A stretch of 64,000 bases of DNA from Saccharina japonica (GCA_008828725.1 MEHQ01001230.1:6846-70845); one strand, 5' to 3'. Positions 43,367 to 56,500 are shown, numbered from the stretch's first letter. Translations and numbers: made by a program. The notes: generated by a model not told the origin, from the sequence alone.

Positions 43367-45705
43367 TGTCTCGTCGTCGCCGCTATTAGCTGCAAATATC
43401 AACTGCGCTCTGCAGCATCGGTATGGTACACATACGCATCAAACGAGCTCACGGAAGGAGGGCATGTGTATAACCTAATCAATTCAAACCTTCTGGGAAC
43501 TGAGAGGGAGACAAAAGCTAGACACGAAAACACATCGTCGGCCATAAGAAGAAACCCCGGCTGCTGGGGTTGGGGTGATCACATATGAGATGGAGATACC
43601 CGAACTTGAACGCAGTGACTAGCTGCGCGACACGTGCGCTGCATGATACTACTTGTCATCGTCGTCGTCGTTATCACTTTAATTCATCGCCACGATGCAG
43701 TCCGTGTCCACAGGACAGGCTTCAATAAGGGTCATTTTTATCGGAGCCATGGATTTCCAAATTCTCAGTAATTTTTTCGCGCAATTTTATGTATTTCCAT
43801 TCTTTCCATTTTTTTTCCAAATTGTGGAATGCGAAGCCTTCCAAACATTTTGCCCTCTGAATAATTTTCAGACTTTGGAAATGATTATTGTTTTTTCCTG
43901 TTCTTCTCGGAAAAAAAAATACATTGGAAAGTTTGGAAAAAACGTTGCTCGATAAGAATGACTCTAATTATGGAGTGGCAGACTACCTCAGGAGAATAAA
44001 ACATGGGAAAAAAGCAGTCGTACGTGCGGCGCGCTCACGCGACGGGCGACAAAACTGCACTTGTCAATGTTTTGTCACCCTGACTACTCGTACGACCCGC
44101 ACCCTGTCTCAGACGCATGCTATGGCAGAGGGAAAACACCAAACGGTTCTGAGGCCGAAGTATTGGCCCACGAACAATAAACAGCCTACCAATAACAGGA
44201 TATTGGCTCACTTTTGCGCGGGCGCTAAGGAAATTGGATTAAGAAATCGTGCTCAGCGGTGAGCGCTACACTAAATCCTATATACTATATCTGCACTATT
44301 GGCAGATATTTCGGTAACCGCATTTGTTACAAGGAATCGCATTGGTTTCATATTGAATTTTGGCCAACCAGACTGTTCAGATTTTTCTTCACCATTTCAA
44401 AATCTTCGTTAAATACTGGGATAAGACAGTAAATAGACGTAAATTTATCATTGTGAACTCTAGTTGCTCGGCACTTCCTCAGACATGTCTTTACATTAAA
44501 TAATAGCCTACTATGCTCAAGGGTTGTTAAGGGTGGTGCCACAATCAGAGTCTAAGGCTTGATCATACTGCACTCATGTTAAACGCTTCTTGTTGGCCTT
44601 GAGCATACTGCACTCATTCGAGGAGCTCTGTACCCCCCCCGATACCCGACTTTTTGAGAGACAATTGCGCATAGCCCGAAACACAGCCTTAAAGCGCTAG
44701 GTATCTAACGCCAGCAGTACCGTAAAGTATACAGCATCGGGGCCAAAGCTATTGCGTAGCTGGAGCTCCGTCGGAGATGAAATGTTTGGGATCAATAAGT
44801 GCAATACCCACATCCAAGGGTGTGTTCCGTAAAGTATACCGGTACCCGGGGTACTCTTGGTGGGCGTACCGAACGCAGCCCAAGTGTCGGGTACCGGTAT
44901 ATACCGAGTTCATACCGAACCTCAACGGTGTGTTCGGTAGGCGTACCGAATCTTACCGAAGACATCGGCAAGGTATTTACCGAGCAAATACCCCCCGGCA
45001 TAGTCTGGCGCGTACCCTACCGAAGATACCCTTGCCTTTGGGACTGACTGCCGTAGCACGGGTCTGAAGAGGGTGAGGAAAGCCTCTCGGCGCCCTGAGC
45101 GCATAATTGTACCGGTGGACACAGAACAGGCAGGGGCGAGCATGGCTTTTTGTTCGTTTACAAAGGATACACTACTGAGCTACTATGTCAGCGCTGACTG
45201 TTCAGTTCAGTGGTTTATATATGTATGCATCCTTTATAAACAAAAGTGTATTTCGGCTCAGCTCGCCCTCCCACCGATAACGCCCTCCTGGGGTTGATCA
45301 AGCCCCCTAATCAGCGCCTAGTTCAAGTCCGCGCTGACCAAGTGTATTGCTCGGTGTCTTATCCTTCATAAGCGAACAGCAGTTTCGCCTTTGATGGACA
45401 CAGAAGTGGGGGTGACTAGCAGTCACATCGCGCGACAGCAGTTAATAATCTCCCATGTTGGCTACGTAAGGCTTGCGGCTTATTGTCTTATTGTGATGTC
45501 AACGTTGATCATAGGCTCTTAAAAGGCTACTTACAGCAGTGGCGCTCCTCGCCGAGCACGAATGCGTAGTTAGCTGTAAGTTCTTAAAAACCTAAAACAC
45601 TCAGCCTGAAATTCTTAACTCCCAAATTCTCAAAACATGTCGGGGTACTGTAGGTGACTCCCTCCACGTAATACACTAGCGGCTGGGCTCAAAATCACAA
45701 CGTAC
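43366..45705. other. Region downstream of the Rpp14-like exons, no gene recognised
   Basis: Should contain the missing 3' exons of the Rpp14-like gene, but none could be defended. At 44825-45020 the phrases GTACCGAA and GGTACC recur about ten times without a fixed period. Confidence 0.5.
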
Positions 45706-46373
45706 CTCGCGTTTACTCGAAGTCGCCCTTCGCCGCTCACGGGGTCCCACGAAAGCACATCAACAAGGTACCCCACTGCCCCTAGTTCGCCGTGCAAGCT
45801 TTCCAGGGCGCCGAGAATCAACGACTTAAAAGCGACCTCGTTGATTCCTAGGGACGACGACCCTTGTTTGCCGGCGCTGCCACCTTGCGTCTGGCTCGGT
45901 GGCACTCGGCCTTTGTTTTTCTTGGAAGTCTTTGGAGTATTTGCTGCCCGTGTCTTGTTGAACGTCCTGTCACATTGTGTGGCAGCGGGAGGCGAAATGT
46001 CCAGGCAACGCAGCAGCAAGCAGTGGACGCCACAATTATCGGTTCACGTATCTATCATACATAAGAACATGTACACGCATGGTTCGTGTTGCAGCAACTC
46101 AAATATTAGTTTTGTCTTGCGTACTCGTACATACAACAGCTACACCCCACACATCTGGAAGGGACAGGTGAGACTCGAATCTGCAGATCCGCAGCCCTAC
46201 TTGCTGCAGATTATTGCCAGTTCACACGTACAGCAGTCGTAGTAGCGTGCTTTACCTTCGGGTACCTTCGCGGTGAACCGTGTATACTTCTACGTAAGAA
46301 CTCAAAAGCCCACTCACAACTTGACGGCAATGAAGCAGGATGTGGCTGACAGCGTGTGCGATGATACTTCCAT
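45706..46373 (-). CDS. RNase P/MRP subunit Rpp14/Pop5-like protein (3' exons not found)
   Basis: Exon 46373-46318 encodes MEVSSHTLSATSCFIAVKL and ends TT|GTGAGT. Exon 45966-45706 starts with the completing G and ends AG|GTACGT. The second exon has a lysine-rich linker and then INEVAFKSLILGALESLHGE, followed by LGAVGYLVDVLSWD and GEGRLRV. This matches the family pattern of a helix, F-G/H-G-E-x-G, a V-D-V-L strand and an L-R-V strand. Known role: a protein subunit of nuclear RNase P/MRP, which processes tRNA and rRNA precursors. About 100 residues are visible; the family C-terminus (roughly 40 residues) should lie below 45705, but no convincing exon was found there. The lysine/serine linker is longer than in animal Rpp14. 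Confidence 0.55.
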
Positions 46374-47785
46374 TGGCGGGTCCGGTGGGTGTCTCCTGTT
46401 CTGCCTCTTACCAGGTACCAGGTATGTCTTCTTGTGAGCTGTTGAAGTGCTTCTTATCAGCTGCGTGTCGTGTGTTGTGTGTCCTGGTTGTGGGTTGTGG
46501 TTTGGGCGCAGGGTGTTCCATGCAAAAGCGTTCTGGTTCGAGCTTGTCAAGCCTCGGCGAAACCTTGATGTGCTCCAATCAGATGGCGACATTCATTTGA
46601 GAACCTGCCTGCAAAACAGAACCAGAACATCCATGACGATTTCCAGTGGAAACCCTCACAGTTTTGAAAATCTGAAAATCTTGCATCCCCCCTTGCCCTC
46701 TGTCCCTCTGCCCAGCGCCACAGCCCTGCTGTAAACACACATGCGCGCGCACACACACCTACACCTGCTGTTGCCACTGCTGCTGCTGTTGGCACAACAC
46801 CAGCCCAGCAGCAGCAGCAGCAACAGCAGCTCAAACAGCGCGTGGCACACAGTCCAACAGCTGGCGCGCATACCATACTCGTAGCATTCCTGGGACGTTT
46901 TTTGAAACGCAACTCTCGCGGAGAACCAGCAAAGAACCCTGGAACCTACGGTAATACCAGGTACCTGGTAAGCAGCAGCAGCATCACTCTATTTTCTATT
47001 TATGCGAGTACCAGTTATGCGCTACGAACGAGCACATGCTATTTGTTTATTGATCGTTGGTGCTGTATTCAGTAGCACTGCGGCATCCTACAGCAGTCAG
47101 GTAGGAAGCGCCACACATCCGGTATATGGGTGACGCCCAAGGGAATGGGGAGCGTCGTAGGGAAACGGTTGACGAACGCAGGAAGGAGACGGCAGATAGG
47201 GTTGCAAGGTGCCAGACCGAATAGTAGGTATAACCTCTCTGTGCTACCGGTACGATCTCCTGCACTATGTTTTCCCCCCGTGGAAGTCCATGGAAGCGAT
47301 TGAAGCTTCCATGAAATCATCCCCTGATCCCACTTGGTACACCGTCCCACCCAAAGTGGGTCATCTTGATTGCCAAAACGTGGACTACTTACAACTGGGA
47401 TATTAAAAACCGTGTAGTGCGCAGAGCAGACAACACCTGGCGAGGGGGCGGAGAAAATTAATCTACACGTGAGAACAACAAGAAAATAACACCAAGTAAG
47501 AACAACTTTCTGGGATATCTTTGGGCCGTGATTTCTGGCGATTATTTTTATAGTTTTTAAGTGCCAGAAATAGGTGCACGATAAATAAGGACTACCGATA
47601 TCTACTATGAGAGGCTTGTGATTTTAGAACTGGTTATAGGTTTTATATAATATTGGTTGGTCTTGTTTTCGTCAAAACAAAGACAACAGCCACCGCGCAA
47701 CCACAATCGTGGTTCCGGCATATACTTGATAATGTGTGAGAGAGTTCTGAGACTTCGTATACTTCTATAAGTAAGGCGAACGAGA
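46374..47785. other. Intergenic region, no gene recognised
   Basis: Includes a GCTGCTGCTGTTGGCA/CAGCAGCAGCAGC pair (46770-46830) that could form a hairpin. No supported coding region. Confidence 0.5.
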
Positions 47786-49000
47786 GTATCCAGCCGGGTG
47801 AATCGTATCTCTTGGTGCGGCGAACGAAGCCGCGGGCAGGGTGAGTTGCGCCAGGTGTCAGCACGTGCACACGCTGCCACGCGCTCCTCGTGGTTGCTGC
47901 TTTCAGCTTTGTTTCACGGTGTGAAACGAAAGTCGTCGGAGCAGCCCTTCAGGCGGTTGTCCACTGCCACGTACATAGTCTTGCCCTCACAATGCCGAAT
48001 CCGCATGAGCATGGATATAGGCACCACTTCACCTTTGTCTATTTTTGACGTCGGAGACCCATGGGAAGGACTGCCATACGAGACCAATGAGAGACCCATG
48101 GGTCAGCAATATAAAGACATGGGAGACCCATGGCAGACCCGGTCGCACACTTGAAACCTTCGGGAGGACTATGAGGCCATGTCCGATGGGCCAACACTAC
48201 GATCCCATGGGACTGTCGTGGGGCACCTATGCGAGCACTACGAACCGTGGGGAAACCCATAGGCCAGCACTACTACGGTAGAAACGTACTGGAGTCTCAT
48301 GGGGCACCCACGGATCACCCATCGACGTTTCATGGGAGTTCCACTGGAGTTCCATCGAAGTTCCATGGGCGTGAGCTATGAACCAGGTTCGTCCAGCTTC
48401 GCCGATGGGAGACCCAATGGTGAACCATGGACAACTAGCTTTATAAAAAACTTACGGGAATCCCGTGGTCGACCTATGGGCGACCCATGCACCATGATTA
48501 TAAATCCACGGGAGACTCACATCGTCCAACCCGTGGACCAGCACTATTCACCCACAGGAGACCCAAGGGCAATAATTGTGAGCATACAGGAGTCCTATGG
48601 GTTACCTATCGGTGTCCTATGGGCCAACAGTATGTTCCCAGTATGATCCCACGCTCGCATCGAGACTCACAGGAAACCGATAGGAGACCTAGGTGGCCCA
48701 TGGCCTACAGTAGTACTGTATTCCGATGGGAGATCGTTGGCAGACCCATGGATCGGCACTATCAACCCATTGGAAATCCATGAGAAACCCATAGGGGTCC
48801 CAATACCCATGGGTGTCCCGTGGGCCAACGCTATGACCCCATGGGAGGGGTGATCATGGACCAGTACTACGACAAAGTTGGAAACCCGTGGGTTACCTAT
48901 ATGGATGCACCATGGAAGTGCGATGGGCCGCCACTCTGATCCCCAAAGAGCCTCAGAGAGATGCGTCGGAAACCCACAGGCGACACCCATTGGAGACCCA
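47786..49000 (+). repeat. 1.2 kb tandem duplication, first copy
   Basis: The segment from GTATCCAGCCGGGTGAATCG to GGAGACCCATG recurs at 49275-50490, offset 1,489 bp, with only scattered differences. It includes about 260 bp of non-satellite sequence (47786-48045) and 950 bp of the CCATGG satellite. In the non-satellite part the minus strand has an open 3' end, VPISMLMRIRHCEGKTMYVA then VDNRLKG..DDFRFTP and a stop, which may be an exon or an old coding remnant. Confidence 0.9.
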
Positions 49001-49004
49001 TGCT

Positions 49005-49200
49005 TCCCGTCCCGTTCCCGTCCCGTCTAGAAAGCATGGGACGTTTCCCGTCCCGTTCCCGTTCCGTCTAGACGAAAATTGTCCCGTCCCATCCCGTCGC
49101 AACGGGAGCAGAAAAACTGACGATGGGATCCCGTCCCGTTGACAACAAGAACCCATTTTTTTCCGCCTGCGGCGGGCTAAGGACTCCCGTCCCGTCACAC
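49005..49200. repeat. CCCGTCCCGTT short tandem repeat between the duplicates
   Basis: Repeats of TCCCGTCCCGTTCCCGT, twice with TCTAGA beside them (rc-symmetrical), occur between the two 1.2 kb copies. The stretch also contains the hairpin-forming CGCCTGCGGCG. No gene was seen. Confidence 0.7.
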
Positions 49201-49274
49201 ACGGTGCCTGCGGCACCATGATAGTCCTTGGTATTTACCAAACGTTTCCACATCATGCCAGCAGTACCATAACA

Positions 49275-50498
49275 GTATCCAGCCGGGTGAATCGTATCTC
49301 TTGGTGCGGCGAACGAAGCCGCGGGCAGGGTGAGTTGCGCCAGGTGTCAGCACGTGCACGCGCTGCCACGTGCTCCTCGTGGTTGCTGCTTTCAGCTTTG
49401 TTTCACGGCGTGAAACGAAAGTCGTCCGGGCAGCCCTTCAGGCGGTTGTCCACCGCCACGTACATAGTCTTGCCATCACAATGTCGAATCCGCATGAGCA
49501 TGGATACAGGCACCACTTCACTATTGTCTATTTTTGACGTCGGAGACCCATGGGAAGGACTACTGCCATACGAGACCAATGAGAAACCCATGGGTCAGCA
49601 ATATAAAGACATGGGAGACCAATGGCAGACCCGGTCGCACATTTGAAACCTTCGGGAGGACTATGAGGCCATGTCCGATGGGCCAACACTACGATCCCAT
49701 GGGACTGTCGTGGGGCACCTATGCGAGCACTACGAACCGTGGGGAAACCCATAGGCCAGCACTACTACGGTAGAAACGTACTGGAGTCTCATGGGGCACC
49801 CACGGATCACCCATCGACGTTTCATGGGAGTTCCATTGGAGTTCCATCGAAGTTCCATGGGCGTGAGCTATAAACCAGGTTCGTCCAGCTTCGCCGATGG
49901 GAGACCCAATGGTGAACCATGGGCAACTAGCTTTATAAAAAAACTTACGGGAATCCCGTGGTCGACCTATATGGGCGACCCATGCACCATAATTATAAAT
50001 CCACGGGAGAGTCACATCGGCCAACCCGTGGACCAGCACTATTCACCCACAGGAGACCCAAGGGCAATCATTGTGAGCATACAGGAGTCCTATGGGCTAC
50101 CTATCGGTGTCCCATGGGCCAACAGTATGATCCCAGTATGATCCCACGCTTGCATCGGGACTCACAGGAAACCGATGGGAGACCTAGGTGGCCCATGGCC
50201 TACAGTAGTACTGTATTCCGATGGGAGATCGTTGGCAGACCCATGGACCGGCACTATCAACCCATTGGAAATCCATGAGAAACCCATAGGGGTCCCAATA
50301 CCCATGGGTGTCCCGTGGGCCAACGCTATGACCCCATGGGAGGGGTGATCATGGACCAGTACTACGACAAAGTTGGAAACCCGTGGGTTACCTATATGGA
50401 TGCACCATGGAAGTGCGATGGGCCGCCACTCTGATCCCCAAAGAGCCTCAGAGAGATGCGTCGGAAACCCACAGGCGACACCCATTGGAGACCCATGG
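49275..50498 (+). repeat. 1.2 kb tandem duplication, second copy
   Basis: Copy of 47786-49000. After its end the satellite continues, while the first copy is followed by a TCCCGTCCCGT-rich stretch of about 270 bp. In the minus-strand frame ending in FRFTP the two copies differ by two silent and three conservative changes. Confidence 0.9.
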
Positions 50499-51390
50499 GC
50501 TAAATCTTACCTGGTAAAGCTCAAGGGAGCCCATCGGTCAGCACTATGATCTCATGGGAGGCCTACATGGGAGACCCATGGGCCAGCACAGTAAACCTAC
50601 GGGAATGCTATCCACGGTAGTCCCATGGGCCAACACTATGATATCACGGGAGACTTATGGGAGACCCGTAGGAGACGTTTGGGCGGTCCATGGACCAGTG
50701 ATATAGTTAATATCCCTTCAAATGTCCATGAGCGACCCATGGACCAGAGTTAGCATCTCACGGGAGTTCCATAGGTCACCCGCCGGACTCCTGTGGGAGG
50801 TTCATGGACCAATAGTAGTAAATCCATGTGCGATCTATGGACCAGCACTGCTGTAAACCTACAGGAGCCCCGCAGGTTACCCATGGAAGTCTCCAGGGAC
50901 GAACACTATGATCTCATGGAAGACCGAATGGGCCATCGCTATAAACTAGAAAACCATGGAAGACCCCACGAGACAGCACAGTAAACCTACAGTAGTCCCG
51001 TCTGAATCCCATGCGCTAACAGTGTGATCCCATTGGAATTTCATAGGGCTCGTAGTGTTTGCCTATTAAAGTGCTGACCCACGGGATTTCCATAGGTCTC
51101 CCATTGGTTCGTGGTGCTCGCATGGGTCTCCAAGGTAAATCTGATGGGGACATATTGTTGGCCCATGGGACTACCATGGGTCTACCACCGGTTTATAGTG
51201 TTGGCCCATGGGTCACCGATGGGCACTCCCGCTGGTATATGGTACTGTGGTTTCCAAATGGTTTATAGTACTGGCTCTTGCGCTGCCCATATAGTTATAG
51301 TGTTAGTCTATGGGACCCCCATGATACTCCCTTAAGTTTATAGTTCTGGCCCATGGGTCGCCCGTGGTCCACCTCTGACTGCCTGCGTAT

Positions 51391-51749
51391 GATACTAGGA
51401 CTCGTGCGAGGACCGAGCCGTATCAGCTCCTGGTACCCGTGTGACTGGAGAAGACTCGAGGCATTTCAGCAACGCTACCTTTGGGACAAGCGACGACCAA
51501 GTTATTCCAGCTCCTGGTGTCCTTGGGATTTCTGTCCTCCAACATGAATGGTACTGGCCGGTATTCGACTGGACCCCGAGGAAAGGAACTTACATTCTGA
51601 CAATCTTTCGCATGTATGGGCGACCGAAACACACGGACCAAGCGTCTCCCGATTCTGAAATTGAAGAAACGAACCATCTGACCTTTGAACTTTGTCGGCA
51701 AGGAGAAGCAATTTGGCAAGAGATGCGAAGGTTCTACCGAGGGATGTAA
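51391..51749 (+). CDS. Hypothetical open reading frame or exon
   Basis: About 118 open codons end with TAA 51747-51749, with no recognised domain. Composition looks protein-like (VLQHEWYWPVFDWTPRKGTY, FRMYGRPKHTD, HLTFELCRQGEAIWQEMRRF) and unlike the repeat-derived frames around it. The frame opens after a TAG just inside the right edge of the CCATGG satellite and has no good start codon at its 5' end, so it may be a terminal exon or a remnant of a mobile element. The sequence then turns non-coding. Confidence 0.3.
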
Positions 51750-53593
51750 ATAGCTCATGTTGCTACTTGGCCGAAAGGGTGCTGTAGCCCGATCAATGCA
51801 TAACTGGTATATAGAACGTTCAGACTCAAGTCTGTCTACTGCAAACAAACTTGAACGAGCTTAACGTTGCCAATGCTAGCTGTGGTGTCTGCACCCAAGC
51901 ACCAAGCATTCCACTCAATCCGTCACACACGGTAGAAGATTGCTGCTCTTCATCACATTTACGTGCACCGAAACCACCAGGGAAAACCACACCAAACCAA
52001 TTCTCCTGCTGTAAGTTCACCCCCCCGCCCAAAACGTTGAAACCCGCTACTTAAACATTCAGTCAGTTATCGATAGATTTTACGCCCATTACGACCTTTC
52101 CAACGTATGGTCCTTGGACGGAGGCACGAGCTATCCCTTGTGGAACCCGTCTATAAATATTATGATATTGCTCTAACATCTATCCCGCTCTCAAGGTGGG
52201 GCTCTTCATGTGCTGAGCTAACCGCTCAGATAAGCTAAACCACAATCAATAATACATGGTGAACAGGAACTCCTTTCTTGCCAAGCACCTCAGGCCCAGG
52301 CTTGGCGCTGAGAATGAAAGGTGATACAAACCAAATATAGCCGGCCCGATAAACATCCCATCAACCTATTGTACACTGTACGGACATACGTAAAGGTTCA
52401 TACCGATTATGGGTTTTTAAGATACCAACCGGTGATATAATATATGCTTCAATTATACCAAATTGATCACCTTTATCACCGGGGTTTGTTAGCTACACCC
52501 CCCCCCGGGGCAGTACGCCTTGCGAACAATCCCAACCAAAATACCTATACGTAGCGTCAAACCAATAATATTCTAAAATAAATAAAACTACGCAAACGTG
52601 TCCCGCGGTACTCCACACGGATAATAATATGGAATGGGGGCATAGCCCTTCCTCAGGGCAGGGTGACCAATTACCGTGAAAAAATGCGCCGGCGCCTCCA
52701 ACACGGCTTGCTGTCGCGCCCCAAGACAAGAATGGAGCCTCGATCGCATCGTTGTTTACCCGTCCTCAAATAGCCTCAGCTGTACCTGCGCCTCAATCCT
52801 GACGGAAGCATGCGACGAGAAGAGACAGTAGTGCGTGCCGCGCCGGCCACAGCAGTGCTTGCCACGCCAGCCACCGCAGTGGGTGCAACGGCGCTTGAGG
52901 TCCCGACATCAACCACCTCCCTGCTGGCTGGGTAGGTGTGTTAGTTGCGCCAAGTCTTCCCTTTGTACGGCTACACCCCCCCACGAGAAACCATCCGCCG
53001 GTGACAAGTAAAGCAGACATCGGAAACATGGGATCACCGGGGTTCGATATGTTACCCCCTGCGGCTTCCACCCCCCGTGAAAAAATGCGCGATATAATCT
53101 TCTCTCAGGCTGGTTTTTTGGGTTCGTACGTAGGCTGACTACGGTATCGCCTCCCGGCCTTGCCGGGCATGCTTTTTACTCTTAGCGTACGTGGCGTTAA
53201 CGGCTGGACGCACACTCACAATTCATCTACTGATACTTAGTGTATATATCATACAAAACCCCCCTATTATAGGAGATGAATACATCATGGCCGCCTCCTT
53301 CGGAAAGCACGACATTGATAAAGGCACCAGTGCATTCGTCGTTTTGTTGTCCAGCTCACGCAGGCACCCCATAATCACGGTACGACTATACTCCTGTGTC
53401 GATCTCTGGAGTTATATCTGTGTTCGTGTTCAACTACTTGTTTCCAAACTACTGTAATATCCAACACGGAGAACTCTCTGCTTCTCACCCTTCACCGATG
53501 GCTGCTGTTCATCCTTCACAGACGTAGCCGTTTCGGTAAACGTTACCTCTCTATGGTACCATTCTCTCTCTTGAATTCCACGCCGAACCCGAT
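51750..53593. other. Intergenic region, no gene recognised
   Basis: Only short frames. The stretch 52790-52900 has GCCGCGCCGGCCACAGCAGT-type imperfect repeats (ACGCCAGCCACCGCAG). It ends at the stop codon of the MYND gene. Confidence 0.5.
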
Positions 53594-56500
53594 TCAAGCC
53601 ACGCACTTCGCCTTGTGGTTCTTCCAGTCATGGCGTTGGCAATCGCTAGAGCAATACCTTACCTTGCGGCACCGTGAGCAACGCAAGGAGGAATCCCCCT
53701 TGCTGCACTTGGCGCACCTCACACCACCAGCCTTGGGAGTGGGGGGGGTCGCTTTTGTCTTAGAAGCGTTCGCAGCAGCCGTCTCGGGAGGAGCGTACAG
53801 CGGGGATATCGCCGCCCTGTAAACAAGCGTGGACACCGCTGCACCCCCGGCCATTGCTTTGACCGACTTCATTGACCCCATGAACTCGGGCGGCAGGTCC
53901 TTGCCCATGCCACAGCCGCACATGGCTGGGTGAGCGCTGCTAGGGATAGCATCACTCGGAATCGAGTAAATGCAATCTGAGGCGTGTTCGTACGTCTGGC
54001 GGGCACGTTCGACAGCGACAGGAAGCAGTGCCGTCCAAAGCTCGAACTCCTCAGGGCAGGCCTGCAATGTACAGATACATGCGCTATCTTTGAGCTTTTA
54101 ATTCAGAGGTTTTCCTTGTTTTACAGTGCATAGTGCAACGGTAACATCATTGGGGCACAAACAACTTGCAAACAACTTGCAAGTGATATAGGAAGTGCTC
54201 GGGGCGCCAAAGGGGAAGGTCGAAAATCGAACGCCCCCCCCCCCTTAGCCTCGTTTTTCCTTTGTAGGTACTAGGGTTGGCACATTTTCCCCCCGATCCA
54301 CGCATTTTTTTGTTCCTGACAGGATTCAAATTTGTCACGCGGAATGTCACAAGCGTTGTGAGAAGGGAAATAAGGCTAGGAGAAGGCGTGTTCACTAAAT
54401 ATGTGTGGCTTGAGATCGTAGCCTCAACAAACATGCACCCCAGCTGACGAAAGTCATGGAAAACTATGGCTGTTCGAATAACAACCAAGACGCGAACGAG
54501 TTGCTCGCGGGCCACGACACCGATCCAACGCCACGAAAACCAGTACTGCCTTTTTGGTGGTGCACGAAAGGGGATTTGCATTGGACTTCGCAGTCGCTGG
54601 CGAGCAGAAACGAACAGACCGTTTGTTTTGATGTGTGTGTTGGTTTCTGTCTGGGTTCGATGTTGTCAGGACTACAGTAGTCGTACAGTAATCATAATGT
54701 CTAAATCAACAGGAAAATCTGCTTATGATGACAACCATCACTACGGAGAAACAACCGCGACGCGAAACCTCTGGCTGTTGTGTCAGTGCAGCGTATCAAT
54801 CTTACATCAAGAGGTCGCAGATTGAGACTCCGTGTGACCTCGATTCTGAAACGGCCTGAAAAAACTGTGCAATCTTGCTTGTGGTCTGTTTCATTGGAGT
54901 GCACGAGACAGTCGCCGACACCATATTATGTGTCAAAGCCTGAGGCTCAAATCATCAGGTTCCAACCAAGGGTGTTTCCCTCAATTGGGACATATCTCGG
55001 CTTTACAATACTTCCCTCTACAATTTATCGCGTCCTGAAATATAATCCGAAACTTTGACGCCGACGTTAGAGTTGCGTTACGTCGGCCCGGAGGCGTCGA
55101 CCGAAGGTATTTTACCTGCAAGAACTTAGTGGCCATACCACCGAGGGCGGCGCCCAGCTGAAGAGAGGCAACATGATCCATGCGATCTACCGGCATGATG
55201 CAGCAGTCCAGCACCAGCGCCTGGTTGCTACAGTCCAGAAGGATCTCGTTCACCCACACCCAAAGCGCAGGTGCGTCAAGGCATTGGTTGTTGGTGATGC
55301 AGACCCACGCGTGCTTCCATACCGGGTTATCCTCGTTGTGCGTGGTGCAGGCCGATGCAGCGATGTTCGATATGCTCGCCTACGCAGGTACCGATACGCG
55401 CAGGGATATAATATAATTATACATGTTGATAAAACACTTTCGACAACGAGTGGCAGACACAAAATAAAGGTGGCGACACCTTTTACAAAAAAGTGCCTGC
55501 AATCGATGAACATGAGGTCACCTTCATCCCGCGGAAGCCCAGGTGAGGTCCGCCAGTCGAGCTTCTGGAGCCCCCCTCTTGCGAAGGACGCTCTGACGTG
55601 TGAGAAGACATCTTGCCCAGGACCTGCCCGCACGTCGTGTGTGCGAATTGCAGCGTTTTCTTAGTATTAGGAGAAGTCGACACTAAGTGTGCCTCATCGC
55701 ATGGCCGGGTACGCCAGGGTTCCAAGCAGACGCGTGCTACGATAGAGATAGGTATACCATTTTTTGGCGGAAACAATTTCTGAACGATCGGGCTCCTCAA
55801 GCCAAAATCATGGGGCTTTTATTGTGATTTAGTGTGATCCAATATGCTGTATACTGTATACTCTGTATACTTAGGGCATGGGATTGTTCACCGGGTACGT
55901 GGCACTTACATTTCCCTCAAACTCATTTTTGACTTCGTATTAGTATCTATTACTTCGTATTAGTATCTATTACTTCGTTTTAGTATCTATTACTTCGAAT
56001 TAGTATCTATTACTTCGTATTAGTATCTATTACTTCGTATTAGTATCTATTACTTAGTATCAGTATCTATTACTTAGTATTAGTATCTATTACTTAGTCC
56101 TATTATCTATTACTTAGTATTAGTACCTGTTACTTATTATTAGTGGAGAGATGCTCAAGTGAGGAGCCTCCGAAAACTCTGTAACATGGTGCCAACACCT
56201 CTACCTTAAGATAGCATGCGTCAGCAACACATGATACATTCAAGTTATAGCTCAAGCGTTGGAGCACATGACACAATTCAATTCGGTGCCGTGACATGGG
56301 AACACCGGTTAGGTTGTGCACAACACACCAACGGGAATGACACCAAACCGGCAACTATATTAATCGAATTGCCATCCTGATTTGTGGCATGTGGCTTGTT
56401 TTTGTCGGCGGTAGTTTGTTACACATGTACTACGGAGGATCTTGCCTGATCTAAACAGCACCATGTATTCTAGAACATCTCGACGAAGGTTCTGCCTGCA

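Larger units (their letters stand above)
48055..51370. repeat. Degenerate satellite built on CCATGG
   Basis: About 3.3 kb of irregular 30-45 bp units of the form CCCATGGGAGACCCATGGGC followed by CAGCACTATGA, broken by a unique insert at 49005-49275. CCATGG and near-matches recur every 15-20 bp. From about 51050 the units run in the opposite orientation (TAGTGTTGGCCCATGGG). Open frames through it give Met-Gly-Asp-Pro-Trp-like peptides that are by-products of the repeat. Confidence 0.9.

Noticed and set aside
42943..43395. Poly-Leu membrane protein on the minus strand
   Set aside because: The hydrophobic run is the (CAG)25 array read as CTG; the remainder looks non-coding.
44922..45143. Third exon of the Rpp14-like gene
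   Set aside because: A possible acceptor exists, but the resulting peptide does not resemble the family C-terminus.
48299..50141. Several overlapping open frames with Met-Gly-Asp-Pro-Trp phrases
   Set aside because: They follow the CCATGG satellite in different frames and strands; peptide repetition reflects DNA repetition.
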